Shown in pieces: positions 53,432-61,131 of a DNA stretch of 64,000 bases; position 1 is the stretch's first letter, and the number at the start of each line of letters is the position of its first letter. Origin of the DNA: CAIWHR01 sp963779805. Its GTDB lineage: Bacteria > Pseudomonadota > Gammaproteobacteria > Burkholderiales > Casimicrobiaceae. The stretch lies in the NCBI GenBank assembly GCA_963779805.1, contig CAVZZN010000014.1, positions 186,001-250,000 on the forward strand, in the 5' to 3' direction. The notes under the pieces were generated by a model. It made no database searches and was not told where the DNA came from. It saw only the letters and a list, made by a program, of their open reading frames with translations. The translations under genes and the position numbers were made by a program.

Positions 53432-54439
53432 ATGGCCACCGATTTCCGCAGCGACACGATCACCCGTCCCACCGCGGCGATGCGCGCCGCCATGGCCTCC
53501 GCGGAGGTCGGCGACGACGTCTTCGGCGACGATCCCACCGTCAATGCCCTGCAGGAGAAGACGGCGGCGATGCTGGGTCTCGAGGCGGGCCTCTTCGTGC
53601 CTTCGGGCACGCAAGGCAACCTCATCGCCGTGATGACACATTGCGGGCGCGGCGACGAGGTCATCGTCGGCCAGGAAGCGCACACCTATCGCTACGAGGC
53701 CGGCGGTGGCGCGGTGCTCGGCAGCGTGCAGCCGCAGGCGATCGCGAACATGCCCGACGGCACGCTGCCGGTTGCCGAGATCGAGGCGGCCATCAAGCCG
53801 GAAGACGCGCACTTCGCGCGCACCCGCCTGATCGCCCTCGAGAACACGATCGGCGGCAAGGTGCTGCCGCAGGCCTATGTGGCGTCCGTGCTCGAGCTTG
53901 CGCAGCAACGCGGCCTCGCCACCCATCTCGACGGGGCGCGGCTGTGGAATGCCGCCGTGCAGCTCGGGGTGGCGCCGCGCGAGATCGCCCGCGGGTTCGA
54001 TTCGGTCTCCGTGTGCCTGTCGAAAGGCCTCGGCGCGCCCGTGGGCTCCGTGCTCTGCGGCTCGCGCGACTTCATCCGCGCGGCCCGTCGCTCGCGCAAG
54101 ATGCTGGGCGGCGGCATGCGCCAGGTCGGCATCCTGGCCGCGGCGGGGCTCCATGCCCTCGAGCATCACGTCGAGCGCCTCGCGGAAGACCATGCGAACG
54201 CCGCGCGCCTCGCCGCGGGCCTCGAGCGTCACGTGGAGCTGCGCGTGCAGCCCACGCCGACGAACATGGTGTTCGTGAACGTGCCGCAGGACATCGCGTT
54301 GCCGCTCGCGAACCACCTCGCCCGCGAAGGTGTCGCAATCACGGGGACCACCCGCCAGCGCTGGGTCACGCATCTCGACGTGACCACGGCCGACGTGGAC
54401 GCCGCCATCGCCGCCGTGGACCGTTTCTTCGCCGCGTAG
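53432..54439 (+). CDS. ltaE: Low-specificity L-threonine aldolase
   Basis: This PLP enzyme splits threonine or allo-threonine into glycine and acetaldehyde. The 335-residue protein has the fold-type I pattern: DFRSDTITRPTAAMRAAMA, VFGDDPTVNALQEKTAAMLG, GQEAHTYRYEAGG, the Asp in LATHLDGARLWNAAV and the PLP lysine in SVSVCLSKGLGAPVGSVLCG. GGCGGAGGATCC precedes the ATG. It is followed by a 91-bp gap holding the large palindrome and the copper promoter. Confidence 0.94.
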   Translation: MATDFRSDTITRPTAAMRAAMASAEVGDDVFGDDPTVNALQEKTAAMLGLEAGLFVPSGTQGNLIAVMTHCGRGDEVIVGQEAHTYRYEAGGGAVLGSVQPQAIANMPDGTLPVAEIEAAIKPEDAHFARTRLIALENTIGGKVLPQAYVASVLELAQQRGLATHLDGARLWNAAVQLGVAPREIARGFDSVSVCLSKGLGAPVGSVLCGSRDFIRAARRSRKMLGGGMRQVGILAAAGLHALEHHVERLAEDHANAARLAAGLERHVELRVQPTPTNMVFVNVPQDIALPLANHLAREGVAITGTTRQRWVTHLDVTTADVDAAIAAVDRFFAA

Positions 54440-54479
54440 ACGCGCGAGCCTTCGTCGTTCGCGCCTTGCTCGCGGCGCC

Positions 54480-54520
54480 GTTACTCAGAGTAACGACTCC
54501 GAGTCGTTACTCTGAGTAAC
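54480..54520. repeat. Perfect 41-bp palindrome (20-bp arms, 1-nt centre)
   Basis: Positions 54480-54499 and 54501-54520 are exact reverse complements around a single C at 54500. Each outer arm region (54480-54494 and 54506-54520) is itself a 15-bp palindrome of the form GTTACTC-N-GAGTAAC. The core CGACTCCGAGTCG equals the one at 20890-20902. It lies 41 bp after ltaE and 11 bp before the copA -35 box. It could end the ltaE transcript, form a cruciform, or bind a protein. Confidence 0.8.
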
Positions 54521-54530
54521 GGGTCTGGGG

Positions 54531-54559
54531 TTGACATATACCCTAGTGGGGTATAAGAT
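54531..54559 (+). promoter_or_regulatory. copA promoter with embedded CsoR-type operator
   Basis: TTGACA (54531-54536), a 17-bp spacer and TAAGAT (54554-54559) make a strong promoter. The spacer and -10 carry the dyad TATACCC-TAGTG-GGGTATA (54537-54555), the G-tract type of operator bound by CsoR repressors. Apo-CsoR bound here would block RNA polymerase; Cu(I) binding would release it. The cognate csoR is the third gene of the operon. Confidence 0.8.
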
Positions 54560-54566
54560 GCGCGCC

Positions 54567-56822
54567 ATGGATCACGCTGCCGTTCACCCGCAAATCGCGC
54601 CTCCGCGCACCCGGCCCGATGCCCGGCCCGGGCCGGTCGAGCGCGTCGAGCTCGGGCTCGAGGGAATGACCTGCGCCGCCTGCGCCGCCCGCATCGAGAA
54701 GGTGCTCAATCGCGTGCCGGGTGCGCGCGCCAACGTCAACTTCGCCACCGAAACGGCCGTCGCCGAATACGATCCGGCGCAGGCCGGGCCCGACACGCTC
54801 GTCGCCGCGGTGGAGCGCGCCGGCTATCACGCCCACGTCCGCCACGATGCGGCGAAGGAGCGGGCCGAGGACGAGGCGCGCAAGGCGCGCGAGTATGCGG
54901 CGCTCAAGCGCGAGTTCATCGTCGCCGCGGTGCTCACGGTGCCGCTGCTGCTGCAGATGGTGCCGATGCTTGCGGGCGGTGCCGGTTCGCACGAGGACCT
55001 GCTGCCGCGCTGGCTGCAGTTCGTGCTCGCCACGCCGGTGCAGCTCTACATCGGCCGCCGCTTCTACATCGGCGCCTGGCACGCGCTCGCCGGCGGCGGC
55101 GCCAACATGGACGTGCTGATCGTGCTCGGCACGACGATGGCCTGGGCCTTCAGCGCGATCGTCACGCTGCTCGGCATGCACGAGCACGTCTATTTCGAAG
55201 CGGGTGCCGCGGTCATCACGCTGGTGCTGCTGGGCAAGCTGCTCGAGGCGCGCGCGAAGGCCGGCACGTCCGCGGCGATCGAGGGCCTGCTGCACCTGCA
55301 GCCACGCGTCGCGCACGTCGAGCGCGACGGGCGGATCGTCGACGTCGCGCTCGAGGACGTCGTGCGCGGCGATCGGCTCGTCGTTCGCGCCGGCGAAAGC
55401 ATTCCGGTCGACGGTGTCGTGCGCGACGGCCGTTCCACCGTGAACGAGAGCATGCTCACCGGCGAAAGCCTCCCCGTCGCCAAGGAAGCCGGCGCGAAGC
55501 TCTTCGCGGGCACGCTCAACCAGGACGGCCTGCTGACGTTCGAAGCCACCGGCGTGGGCCGCTCGACGCTGCTCGCGAGCATCATCCGCCTCGTCGCGGA
55601 AGCGCAGGGATCGAAGGCGCCGATCCAGCGCCTCGCGGACCGCGTCTCCGCGATCTTCGTGCCGGTCGTGGTCGCGATCGCCGTGCTCACGTTCGTTGCG
55701 ACGTGGCTGATCGCAGGCGACGCCGTGCAGGCGCTGGTGCACGCGGTGGCCGTGCTCGTCATCGCGTGTCCGTGCGCGCTCGGTCTCGCAACGCCCACCG
55801 CGATCATGGTCGGCACCGGACGCGGTGCGCAGATGGGCGTCATCATCCGCAACGCGACCGCGCTCGAGCAGGCCGGCCGCCTCACCGCCCTGATCGTCGA
55901 CAAGACCGGCACGCTGACCGAGGGCCGTCCGGTGGTCACGGCGGTCGTTCCCGCGGAGGGGGCCGCGCGCGCCGACGTGCTCGCGTTGGCCGCCGGCCTC
56001 GAGCACGGCGCGAACCATCCGCTGGCGGCGGCGATCGTCGAGGCCGCCAAGACGGAGAACGTCCCGCCCGTGGCGATCACGGCGTTCGCCAACGTCCCGG
56101 GTCGCGGCGTGAGCGCGAACGTGACGGACGCGCAAGGCACTCATCCGGCATCGCTCGGCTCGATCGCGTTCCTGCAGGAGCAGGGCGTGGCCGTCGATGC
56201 CGGCATGGCCGATCCCCTGCTCGACGCGGGCAACACGGTGGTGGGCGTCGCGCGCGACGGCACGCTCGTCGGCCTGATCGCGATCGCCGACCGCATCCGG
56301 CCGACGTCCGCCGCCGCCGTGCGGCGCCTGCGCGACGCGGGCATTCGCGTCGTGATGCTGACCGGGGACAACGCCCAGACGGCGCGCGCGGTCGCCGCGC
56401 AGGCGGGCATCGAGGAATACGAAGCAGGCGTGCTGCCGGCGGACAAGGCGCAGGCGGTGGCGCGGCTCAAGGCGGGCGGCGCGATCACGGGCATGGCCGG
56501 CGATGGCATCAACGACGCGCCCGCGCTCGCGGCCGCCGACGTGAGCTTCGCGATGGGGGCCGGGTCCGACATCGCGATCGAGTCCGCGGACATCACGCTG
56601 ATGCGCAACGATCTCGGGGCGGTGGCGGACGCGATCCTGCTGTCGCGCGCGACGCTCGCGAAGATCCGGCAGAACCTCTTCTTCGCGTTCGGATACAACG
56701 TGCTCGGGATTCCGCTCGCGGCGATGGGCATGCTGAACCCGGTGATCGCCGGCGCGGCGATGGCCGCGAGCTCGGTGTCGGTGGTGAGCAATGCGCTGCT
56801 GCTGCGGCGCTACAGACCTTGA
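54567..56822 (+). CDS. copA: Copper-exporting P-type ATPase
   Basis: The 751-residue P1B-ATPase pumps Cu(I) out of the cytoplasm. One N-terminal heavy-metal domain has GMTCAAC (Cys36, Cys39). About eight membrane helices follow, with the metal-site CPC at residues 401-403 (IACPCALGLATPTA). The phosphorylated Asp445 is in DKTGTLTEGRP, with TGES (LTGESLPVAKE), the ATP-binding HP (GANHPLAAAI) and GDGINDAPAL. ATG 54567 lies 7 bases after the -10 hexamer, so the mRNA may be leaderless. copZ and csoR follow in the same operon. Confidence 0.95.
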   Translation: MDHAAVHPQIAPPRTRPDARPGPVERVELGLEGMTCAACAARIEKVLNRVPGARANVNFATETAVAEYDPAQAGPDTLVAAVERAGYHAHVRHDAAKERAEDEARKAREYAALKREFIVAAVLTVPLLLQMVPMLAGGAGSHEDLLPRWLQFVLATPVQLYIGRRFYIGAWHALAGGGANMDVLIVLGTTMAWAFSAIVTLLGMHEHVYFEAGAAVITLVLLGKLLEARAKAGTSAAIEGLLHLQPRVAHVERDGRIVDVALEDVVRGDRLVVRAGESIPVDGVVRDGRSTVNESMLTGESLPVAKEAGAKLFAGTLNQDGLLTFEATGVGRSTLLASIIRLVAEAQGSKAPIQRLADRVSAIFVPVVVAIAVLTFVATWLIAGDAVQALVHAVAVLVIACPCALGLATPTAIMVGTGRGAQMGVIIRNATALEQAGRLTALIVDKTGTLTEGRPVVTAVVPAEGAARADVLALAAGLEHGANHPLAAAIVEAAKTENVPPVAITAFANVPGRGVSANVTDAQGTHPASLGSIAFLQEQGVAVDAGMADPLLDAGNTVVGVARDGTLVGLIAIADRIRPTSAAAVRRLRDAGIRVVMLTGDNAQTARAVAAQAGIEEYEAGVLPADKAQAVARLKAGGAITGMAGDGINDAPALAAADVSFAMGAGSDIAIESADITLMRNDLGAVADAILLSRATLAKIRQNLFFAFGYNVLGIPLAAMGMLNPVIAGAAMAASSVSVVSNALLLRRYRP

Positions 56823-56841
56823 AGTCACACGAGGAGCAAGC

Positions 56842-57055
56842 ATGGAAACGCTGGCAATGAAGGTGCAGGGCATGACGTGCAATGGCTGCGCGGCGACCGT
56901 CGCGCGCGTGCTGAAGGGTGTGCGCGGGCGTGGAGCAGGCCGAGGTGACGCTGCAGCCGCCGCAGGCGAAGGTCACGTTCGATCCGGGCAAGACGAACCC
57001 AGCCGCGCTCAAGACGGCGGTCGAAGATGCGGGCTATGACGTCGTCGCGGGCTGA
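56842..57055 (+). CDS. copZ: Copper chaperone (heavy-metal-associated domain), one apparent insertion
   Basis: This is a 70-residue single-domain copper carrier that hands Cu(I) to CopA. Metal motif GMTCNGC (Cys13, Cys16) starts the domain. The frame shifts at GGG 56926-56928; deleting one G gives VARVLKGVRGVEQAEVTLQP and the normal end TAVEDAGYDVVAG. GAGGAG precedes the ATG. It starts 19 bp after copA, and its 3' end overlaps the start of csoR. Confidence 0.9.
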
Positions 57056-57353
57056 GCACGCCGCGCACGAGCACGAGCATCGGCACGTGCACCGTGCCGA
57101 CAAGGGCGCGCTCGGCAAGAGGCTCAACCGCATCGAAGGACAGGTGCGCGGGATCGCCAAGATGGTCGAGGACGATCGCTATTGCGTCGACGTCCTCACC
57201 CAGATCAGCGCCGTGCAGGCGGCGCTCGACGGCCTCGCGCTGCAGATGCTCGAGTCGCATCTCAAGGGCTGCGTGCAGGACGCCGTGCGCTCGGGCAAGG
57301 GCGACGACGCCATCGGCGAAGCGATGGCGGTGATTCGCAAGTTCGGTCGCTAG
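57036..57353 (+). CDS. csoR: Copper-sensing repressor, CsoR/RcnR family
   Basis: The 105-residue all-helical metal-sensing repressor has the CsoR Cu(I) ligand set Cys50, His75, Cys79 (DDRYCVDVL and LESHLKGCVQDA) and the DNA-contact region LGKRLNRIEGQVRGIAKMVE. A His-rich N-terminal extension (HAAHEHEHRHVH) is unusual for CsoR and may bind additional metal. ATG 57036 or the in-frame ATG 57027 could be used; both lie inside copZ, so translation is coupled. It probably represses its own operon through the operator at 54537-54555. Confidence 0.92.
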   Translation: MTSSRAEHAAHEHEHRHVHRADKGALGKRLNRIEGQVRGIAKMVEDDRYCVDVLTQISAVQAALDGLALQMLESHLKGCVQDAVRSGKGDDAIGEAMAVIRKFGR

Positions 57354-57433
57354 CGGCCGGTGATCGTCCGCGTCGCTCGCCTCCACGCGCGTCGGGCTGG
57401 CCTGCAGCGATCGGCCGCGTCGGCATGCCGTCC

Positions 57434-57462
57434 TTGGCTACCGAGCCGGGACAAGGCATAAT
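57434..57462 (+). promoter_or_regulatory. Predicted tRNA operon promoter
   Basis: TTGGCT (57434-57439), 17-bp spacer, CATAAT (57457-57462), ending 9 bp before tRNA-Pro. It would transcribe all three tRNAs. Confidence 0.65.
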
Positions 57463-57471
57463 CCCGCCTCT

Positions 57472-57548
57472 CGGGGTGTAGCGCAGCCTGGTAGCGCGCT
57501 TGCTTTGGGAGCAAGATGTCGGGAGTTCAAATCTCTCCACCCCGACCA
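57472..57548 (+). tRNA. tRNA-Pro (anticodon TGG)
   Basis: The acceptor stem CGGGGTG/CACCCCG (57472-57478, 57538-57544) closes a full cloverleaf. The anticodon stem CTTGC/GCAAG frames the loop TTTGGGA, and the T-loop is GTTCAAATC. CCA is encoded. Confidence 0.97.
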
Positions 57549-57618
57549 CCCATCGCGATCGATGTCCGCTTGTGATCGTCGGGCGGGCGAATTGCCGGCG
57601 AGCGTGCCGTCCGACAGG

Positions 57619-57695
57619 GCGCCCGTAGCTCATCTGGATAGAGCACCGGCCTTCTAAGCCGGCGGTAACAGGTTCGAGTCCTGTCGGGCGCGCCA
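57619..57695 (+). tRNA. tRNA-Arg (anticodon TCT)
   Basis: The acceptor stem GCGCCCG/CGGGCGC (57619-57625, 57685-57691) is complete. Anticodon stem CCGGC/GCCGG with loop CTTCTAA gives TCT, reading AGA/AGG. The T-loop is GTTCGAGTC, and CCA is encoded. Confidence 0.97.
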
Positions 57696-57759
57696 GCAAG
57701 GCGTAGCAGCTTGTAGTGCGATCCCAAAGCGCGCGCAATGCGCTCCAGCAGTTCCCGGT

Positions 57760-57836
57760 GGTGGCTGTAGCTCAGCTGGTAGAGTCCCGGATTGTGATTC
57801 CGGTTGTCGTGGGTTCGAATCCCATCAGCCACCCCA
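57760..57836 (+). tRNA. tRNA-His (anticodon GTG)
   Basis: Acceptor stem GTGGCTG/CAGCCAC has the extra G-1 (57760) opposite discriminator C (57833), the identity element of tRNA-His. Anticodon loop TTGTGAT gives GTG. CCA is encoded. Confidence 0.97.
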
Positions 57837-57896
57837 TTCACTTCGCCCCGAATGCGACGCTCGCCCGCGTCGCGTTCCATCCGGCGCCTGCCCCCG

Positions 57897-58736
57897 ATGC
57901 AAACGATCGCGACTGACTACGTGGCCCTCGCGCAGCGGATCGCCGCACGACTCGGCTCACCGCGGGTACGCGCACTCCACCTGCCCTCGGCGCAGGCCTT
58001 CACGCAAAAGGATGCCGAATTCTGCGCGATCGAGCTGGAGGACGGCTCCGTCGGGCTCTCATTCGTGCTTCTCGGTGCGCTCGAACCCTTGTTGACTGCG
58101 CGTGGGGAATTCCACGCCCTGGCGGGCATGGAAGCGGCGGCGCTCGCGCGTCGCTACGCCGAGGCCGATCCGGCTGCGAAGGCACTGGGTTTCGCCGCGA
58201 TCAACGCGCTTTCGCAGCAGCTCTTCTCGCGCGCGAACTGGATCCCGAAGCCCGCCGGAGATTCGATCGGCGATATCGACCCGAAGCCGGGCGAGCACAT
58301 CGGCATGATCGGGCTCTTTCGTCCGCTCGTCGCGAGCATTCACGCGGCGGGTGCGCGCCTGACCGTGCTCGAGTTGAGGTCGGACCTCGCGGGCGAGCAC
58401 GACACGTTTCGCGTGACGCTCGATCCTGCGGATCTCGCTTCGTGCGACAAGGTGGTGAGCACGTGCTCGGTGATGCTCAACGACACGCTGGACAGCGTGC
58501 TCGCCGCGTGTCGCAATGCGCGCCATTTCGCGATCGTGGGCCCGACGGCCGGGTGCGTTCCCGATCCGTTGTTCGCGCGCGGCGTGGATTCGGTCGGCGG
58601 CCGACGCGTCGTGGACGTGGACCGATTCCGCGGGCCCTTCCGTACGGGCGAGAAGTGGGGGACATCGGCAATGAAGTACGTCATCGCGCGCCGCGATTAC
58701 CCCGGCATCGATCGGCTGCTCGACGCAGTGCGCTGA
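57897..58736 (+). CDS. Rossmann-like protein of the DUF4213/DUF364 (putative heavy-metal chelation) group
   Basis: The 279-residue protein shows the two-part layout of this group: an N-terminal part (residues 1-110) and a Rossmann-like C-terminal part with HIGMIGLFRPLVASIHAAGARLTVLELRSD, the conserved VVSTCSVMLNDTLDSVLAACRNA and IVGPTAGCVPDPLFARGVDSVGG. Relatives are suspected to bind or chelate metals or cofactors, but no reaction is established. The assignment comes from the glycine and cysteine pattern and is moderately sure. It starts 61 bp after tRNA-His. Confidence 0.65.
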   Translation: MQTIATDYVALAQRIAARLGSPRVRALHLPSAQAFTQKDAEFCAIELEDGSVGLSFVLLGALEPLLTARGEFHALAGMEAAALARRYAEADPAAKALGFAAINALSQQLFSRANWIPKPAGDSIGDIDPKPGEHIGMIGLFRPLVASIHAAGARLTVLELRSDLAGEHDTFRVTLDPADLASCDKVVSTCSVMLNDTLDSVLAACRNARHFAIVGPTAGCVPDPLFARGVDSVGGRRVVDVDRFRGPFRTGEKWGTSAMKYVIARRDYPGIDRLLDAVR

Positions 58737-58919
58737 CGGCTCGCGACGCGAGCCTGCGGTCGTTGCCGCACCCCGGTCCAAATGCCGCGCGATGCCCGCG
58801 CAGGCGAGCCGACATCCGTCAACCGCGGTTGCCCCTGCCCGCTCTACCCTGAATGGGTGGCGCGCCAGTGAAGTCCGACCGGTCGAGTGCCACGCTCTCG
58901 TTCACGCAAAGGAGTGGCC

Positions 58920-59333
58920 ATGGGATTCTTCAGCAAGATTCTGGACAAACTGGGCATGGGCGGCGCCAAGGCCGCTCCCGCCGAGGCCGAGGTCGCGACG
59001 GCAACGGTGGCAACGGCCGCCGCGCCAGCGGCTGCAGTCGCGGTTGCGCCTGCGCCACCGAAGGCGATCGCCGTGGTCGACGTGGTCGCGCAACTCGAGC
59101 AGCGTGCCGCGGCCAATGCGCAGAAGCTCAACTGGCGCACCTCCATCGTCGACCTGCTCAAGCTGCTCGACATCGACAGCAGCTTCGCCGCACGCAAGGA
59201 GCTCGCCACCGAGCTGGGTTGCCCGACCGAGCTGATGGCCGATTCGGCGAAGATGAACATGTGGCTGCACAAGACGGTGCTCGCGCGCATCGCCGCGAAC
59301 GGCGGCAACATCCCCAAGGAGCTGCTGGACTGA
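58920..59333 (+). CDS. DUF3597 domain protein
   Basis: The 137-residue soluble protein begins MGFFSKILDKLGM, continues through an Ala/Val/Pro-rich linker (about residues 18-55) and ends in a conserved helical domain (VDVVAQLEQRAAANAQKLNWRTSIVDLLKLLDIDSSFAARKELATELGCP, residues 56-105). This is the DUF3597 pattern, function unknown and similar to LysM-associated or stress proteins. AAAGGAG precedes ATG 58920. It lies 60 bp before a GlsB-type gene; both are small proteins of the sort often made under stress. Confidence 0.8.
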   Translation: MGFFSKILDKLGMGGAKAAPAEAEVATATVATAAAPAAAVAVAPAPPKAIAVVDVVAQLEQRAAANAQKLNWRTSIVDLLKLLDIDSSFAARKELATELGCPTELMADSAKMNMWLHKTVLARIAANGGNIPKELLD

Positions 59334-59392
59334 AGCGGCAGCGACGCAAGCCGTCGCGCACGCACGCTTCGACTCATTCGAGGAGTATGGAT

Positions 59393-59647
59393 ATGGGCTG
59401 GATCGTATCGTTGATCATCGGTGGCATCGTCGGCTGGATCGCCAGCATCATCATGAAGACCAACGCGCAGATGGGCTGGGTCGCCAACGTCCTCGTGGGC
59501 GTGGTGGGCTCGCTCCTGGGCTTCTGGGTCGCGGGCCTTCTCGGCGTCGGTGCCGCGGGCGGGATCGTAGGCTTCCTGATCGCGGTGGCAGGTGCCGTCC
59601 TGCTGATCTTCGTCCTGCGCATGTTCGGCATGTTCGGCAGGACGTAG
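59393..59647 (+). CDS. GlsB/YeaQ/YmgE-family (transglycosylase-associated) membrane protein
   Basis: The 84-residue inner-membrane protein has three hydrophobic segments and the family signature IIGGIVGWIASIIMKTNAQMGWVANVLVGVVGSLLGFWVAG (residues 7-47). Members are small stress-associated proteins of unknown biochemical role. GAGGAG is well spaced from ATG 59393, so I prefer it over the ATG at 59387. Confidence 0.88.
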   Translation: MGWIVSLIIGGIVGWIASIIMKTNAQMGWVANVLVGVVGSLLGFWVAGLLGVGAAGGIVGFLIAVAGAVLLIFVLRMFGMFGRT

Positions 59648-59684
59648 TCGCTTCCGTCGGCCGGCGCCGGTCAGGGCCCCGCAG

Positions 59685-59906
59685 TCAGGGCTGCTTCCGC
59701 GCCGGCTGTTGCGATGCGTCGCGACAGGTGCTCACGCGAAAGGGCAGGTAGAACGGGCACCAGCGCAGCAATCCCGTCCACAGCGGCCACAGGCCGAGCA
59801 AGCCCCACGCGCGTGCCGGACTCTCGCCGAAAAGCGCCCACGCGACGAGCAATGCCCCGGCGGCGATACGCACCCCGCGCTCGAATCCGTCGACGTTGCA
59901 CCGCAT
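59685..59906 (-). CDS. DUF2892 inner-membrane protein
   Basis: The 73-residue protein has two hydrophobic segments (VRIAAGALLVAWALFG and GLLGLWPLWTGLLRWCPFYLPF) and starts MRCNVDGFERGVR, the usual DUF2892 form (membrane part of YgaP-like proteins). The conserved cysteine in the second helix is typical. A very good ribosome-binding site (GGAGGAGA) precedes ATG 59906, which rules out the longer frame. Function is unknown. The 190-bp gap to cbbR holds nothing recognisable. Confidence 0.8.
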   Translation of the reverse strand: MRCNVDGFERGVRIAAGALLVAWALFGESPARAWGLLGLWPLWTGLLRWCPFYLPFRVSTCRDASQQPARKQP

Positions 59907-60096
59907 GCGAATCTCCTCCATGGCAGGCGGACCGGTGCGCGCACGTGCCTCGCGATCCTGCATCGTCTTTCGCCGGTCCCGTGCGGGCATGGTCGCGCAC
60001 GCTGCGCCGCTGCGTCTGTGACCGCGATCACAGCGGCCCGCCGGTACGAAGATCGCGCCGCGCCGGCTTCGCGCGGCCGCGGCAGTGCGGTGCATG

Positions 60097-61032
60097 TCAT
60101 GCCGCAGGCTTCGGCGCCACGGCCGGAGTCTTGAGCAGGATCGCTTCCGCGCGCTCGAGCACGAAATAGCGAAACGCCTCGGCCGCCGGCGAGAGCAGCT
60201 TCGCGCGCATGTTCACGATGTGCCAGCGCCGCACGAGCGGAAGGCCGTCGATTTCCAGCACGGCGATGAGCCCCGTGGCCAGCTCCAGCGCGAAGGTGTG
60301 CATCGACAGGAAGCTGACGCCCATGTTCGCCATCACCGCCTGCTTGATGGTTTCGTTGCTCGGCATCTCCACCATCGTCGCCGGCACGATGCGCCGTTCC
60401 TTGAAGAAGATCTCCATCGACGCGCGCGTGCCGGAGCCCGGCTCGCGCACCAGGAACACTTCGTTGCCCAGGAGCTCCGGCGGGACCTGAGGCAGCTGCG
60501 CGAGAGGATGCTCGGGCGCCGCGATCATCGCGAGCGGATTGGCGGCGAACGGCTCGGCGCGCGTGTCGAGCTCGCGCGGCGGCGTGCCCATGATCGCGAG
60601 ATCGACCTCGTTGCCCTGCAGTTGCGCCACGAGCGCCTGCCGGTTGCCGACCTCGAGGCGCAATTCGACGCCGGGGTGCTCGCGCCGGAACTGCGCCAGC
60701 AGCCGCGGCACGAAATACTTCGCCGTGCTGACGATCCCGATCGTCAGGCGCCCGCTCTGCACGCCTTTCATGCGCGCCATCGTGTCCTCGGCGTCCTTCA
60801 GCGCCGAGAGCATCCGCCGCGCATGCAGCAGGAAGTACTCGCCGGGCGTGCTGAGGGCGAGCCGCCGTCCGCTGCGATCGAACAGCGGCAGCCCTACCGC
60901 GCCCTCGAGCTCCTTCACCTGCATCGACACCGCCTGCGGCGTGAGGTGCAGCTCCTCCGCGGCGCGCGCGAAGCTCAGCTGCCGGGCGGCGCTCGCGAAC
61001 ACCTGCAACTGCCGGATCGTGATGTTCAACAT
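60097..61032 (-). CDS. cbbR: LysR-type regulator of Calvin-cycle genes
   Basis: The 311-residue CbbR has an N-terminal helix-turn-helix (TIRQLQVFASAARQLSFARAAEELHLTPQAVSMQVKELE, residues 5-43) and a LysR substrate domain (SGRLTIGIVSTAKYFVPRLL ... REPGSGTRASMEIFF ... MGVSFLSMHTFALELATGLI). CbbR activates RuBisCO operons in response to metabolites such as RuBP, PEP or NADPH. It is divergent from cbbL with a 99-bp shared promoter region, the classic layout. Confidence 0.95.
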   Translation of the reverse strand: MLNITIRQLQVFASAARQLSFARAAEELHLTPQAVSMQVKELEGAVGLPLFDRSGRRLALSTPGEYFLLHARRMLSALKDAEDTMARMKGVQSGRLTIGIVSTAKYFVPRLLAQFRREHPGVELRLEVGNRQALVAQLQGNEVDLAIMGTPPRELDTRAEPFAANPLAMIAAPEHPLAQLPQVPPELLGNEVFLVREPGSGTRASMEIFFKERRIVPATMVEMPSNETIKQAVMANMGVSFLSMHTFALELATGLIAVLEIDGLPLVRRWHIVNMRAKLLSPAAEAFRYFVLERAEAILLKTPAVAPKPAA

Positions 61033-61040
61033 CAGCTTTT

Positions 61041-61098
61041 ACTTACGTAAGTCATCAGAAGAACTGACTTTACCTGATCTGTCTCGACTCCGTACAGT
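61041..61098 (+). promoter_or_regulatory. cbbL promoter with candidate CbbR operator
   Basis: The palindrome ACTTACGTAAGT (61041-61052) begins 9 bp from the cbbR start codon and is a likely CbbR recognition site. CATCAG repeats at 61030 and 61053 flank it. Downstream, TTTACC (61069-61074), 18 bp and TACAGT (61093-61098) form a candidate cbbL promoter; a LysR activator bound next to a weak -35 box fits this layout. Confidence 0.6.
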
Positions 61099-61131
61099 GC
61101 CCCAACGCCAACCGTCACGAGAGCCTTCCCC

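Noticed and set aside
54558..54560. Earlier in-frame ATG for copA
   Set aside because: It overlaps the -10 hexamer, so the codon would lie upstream of the predicted transcription start.
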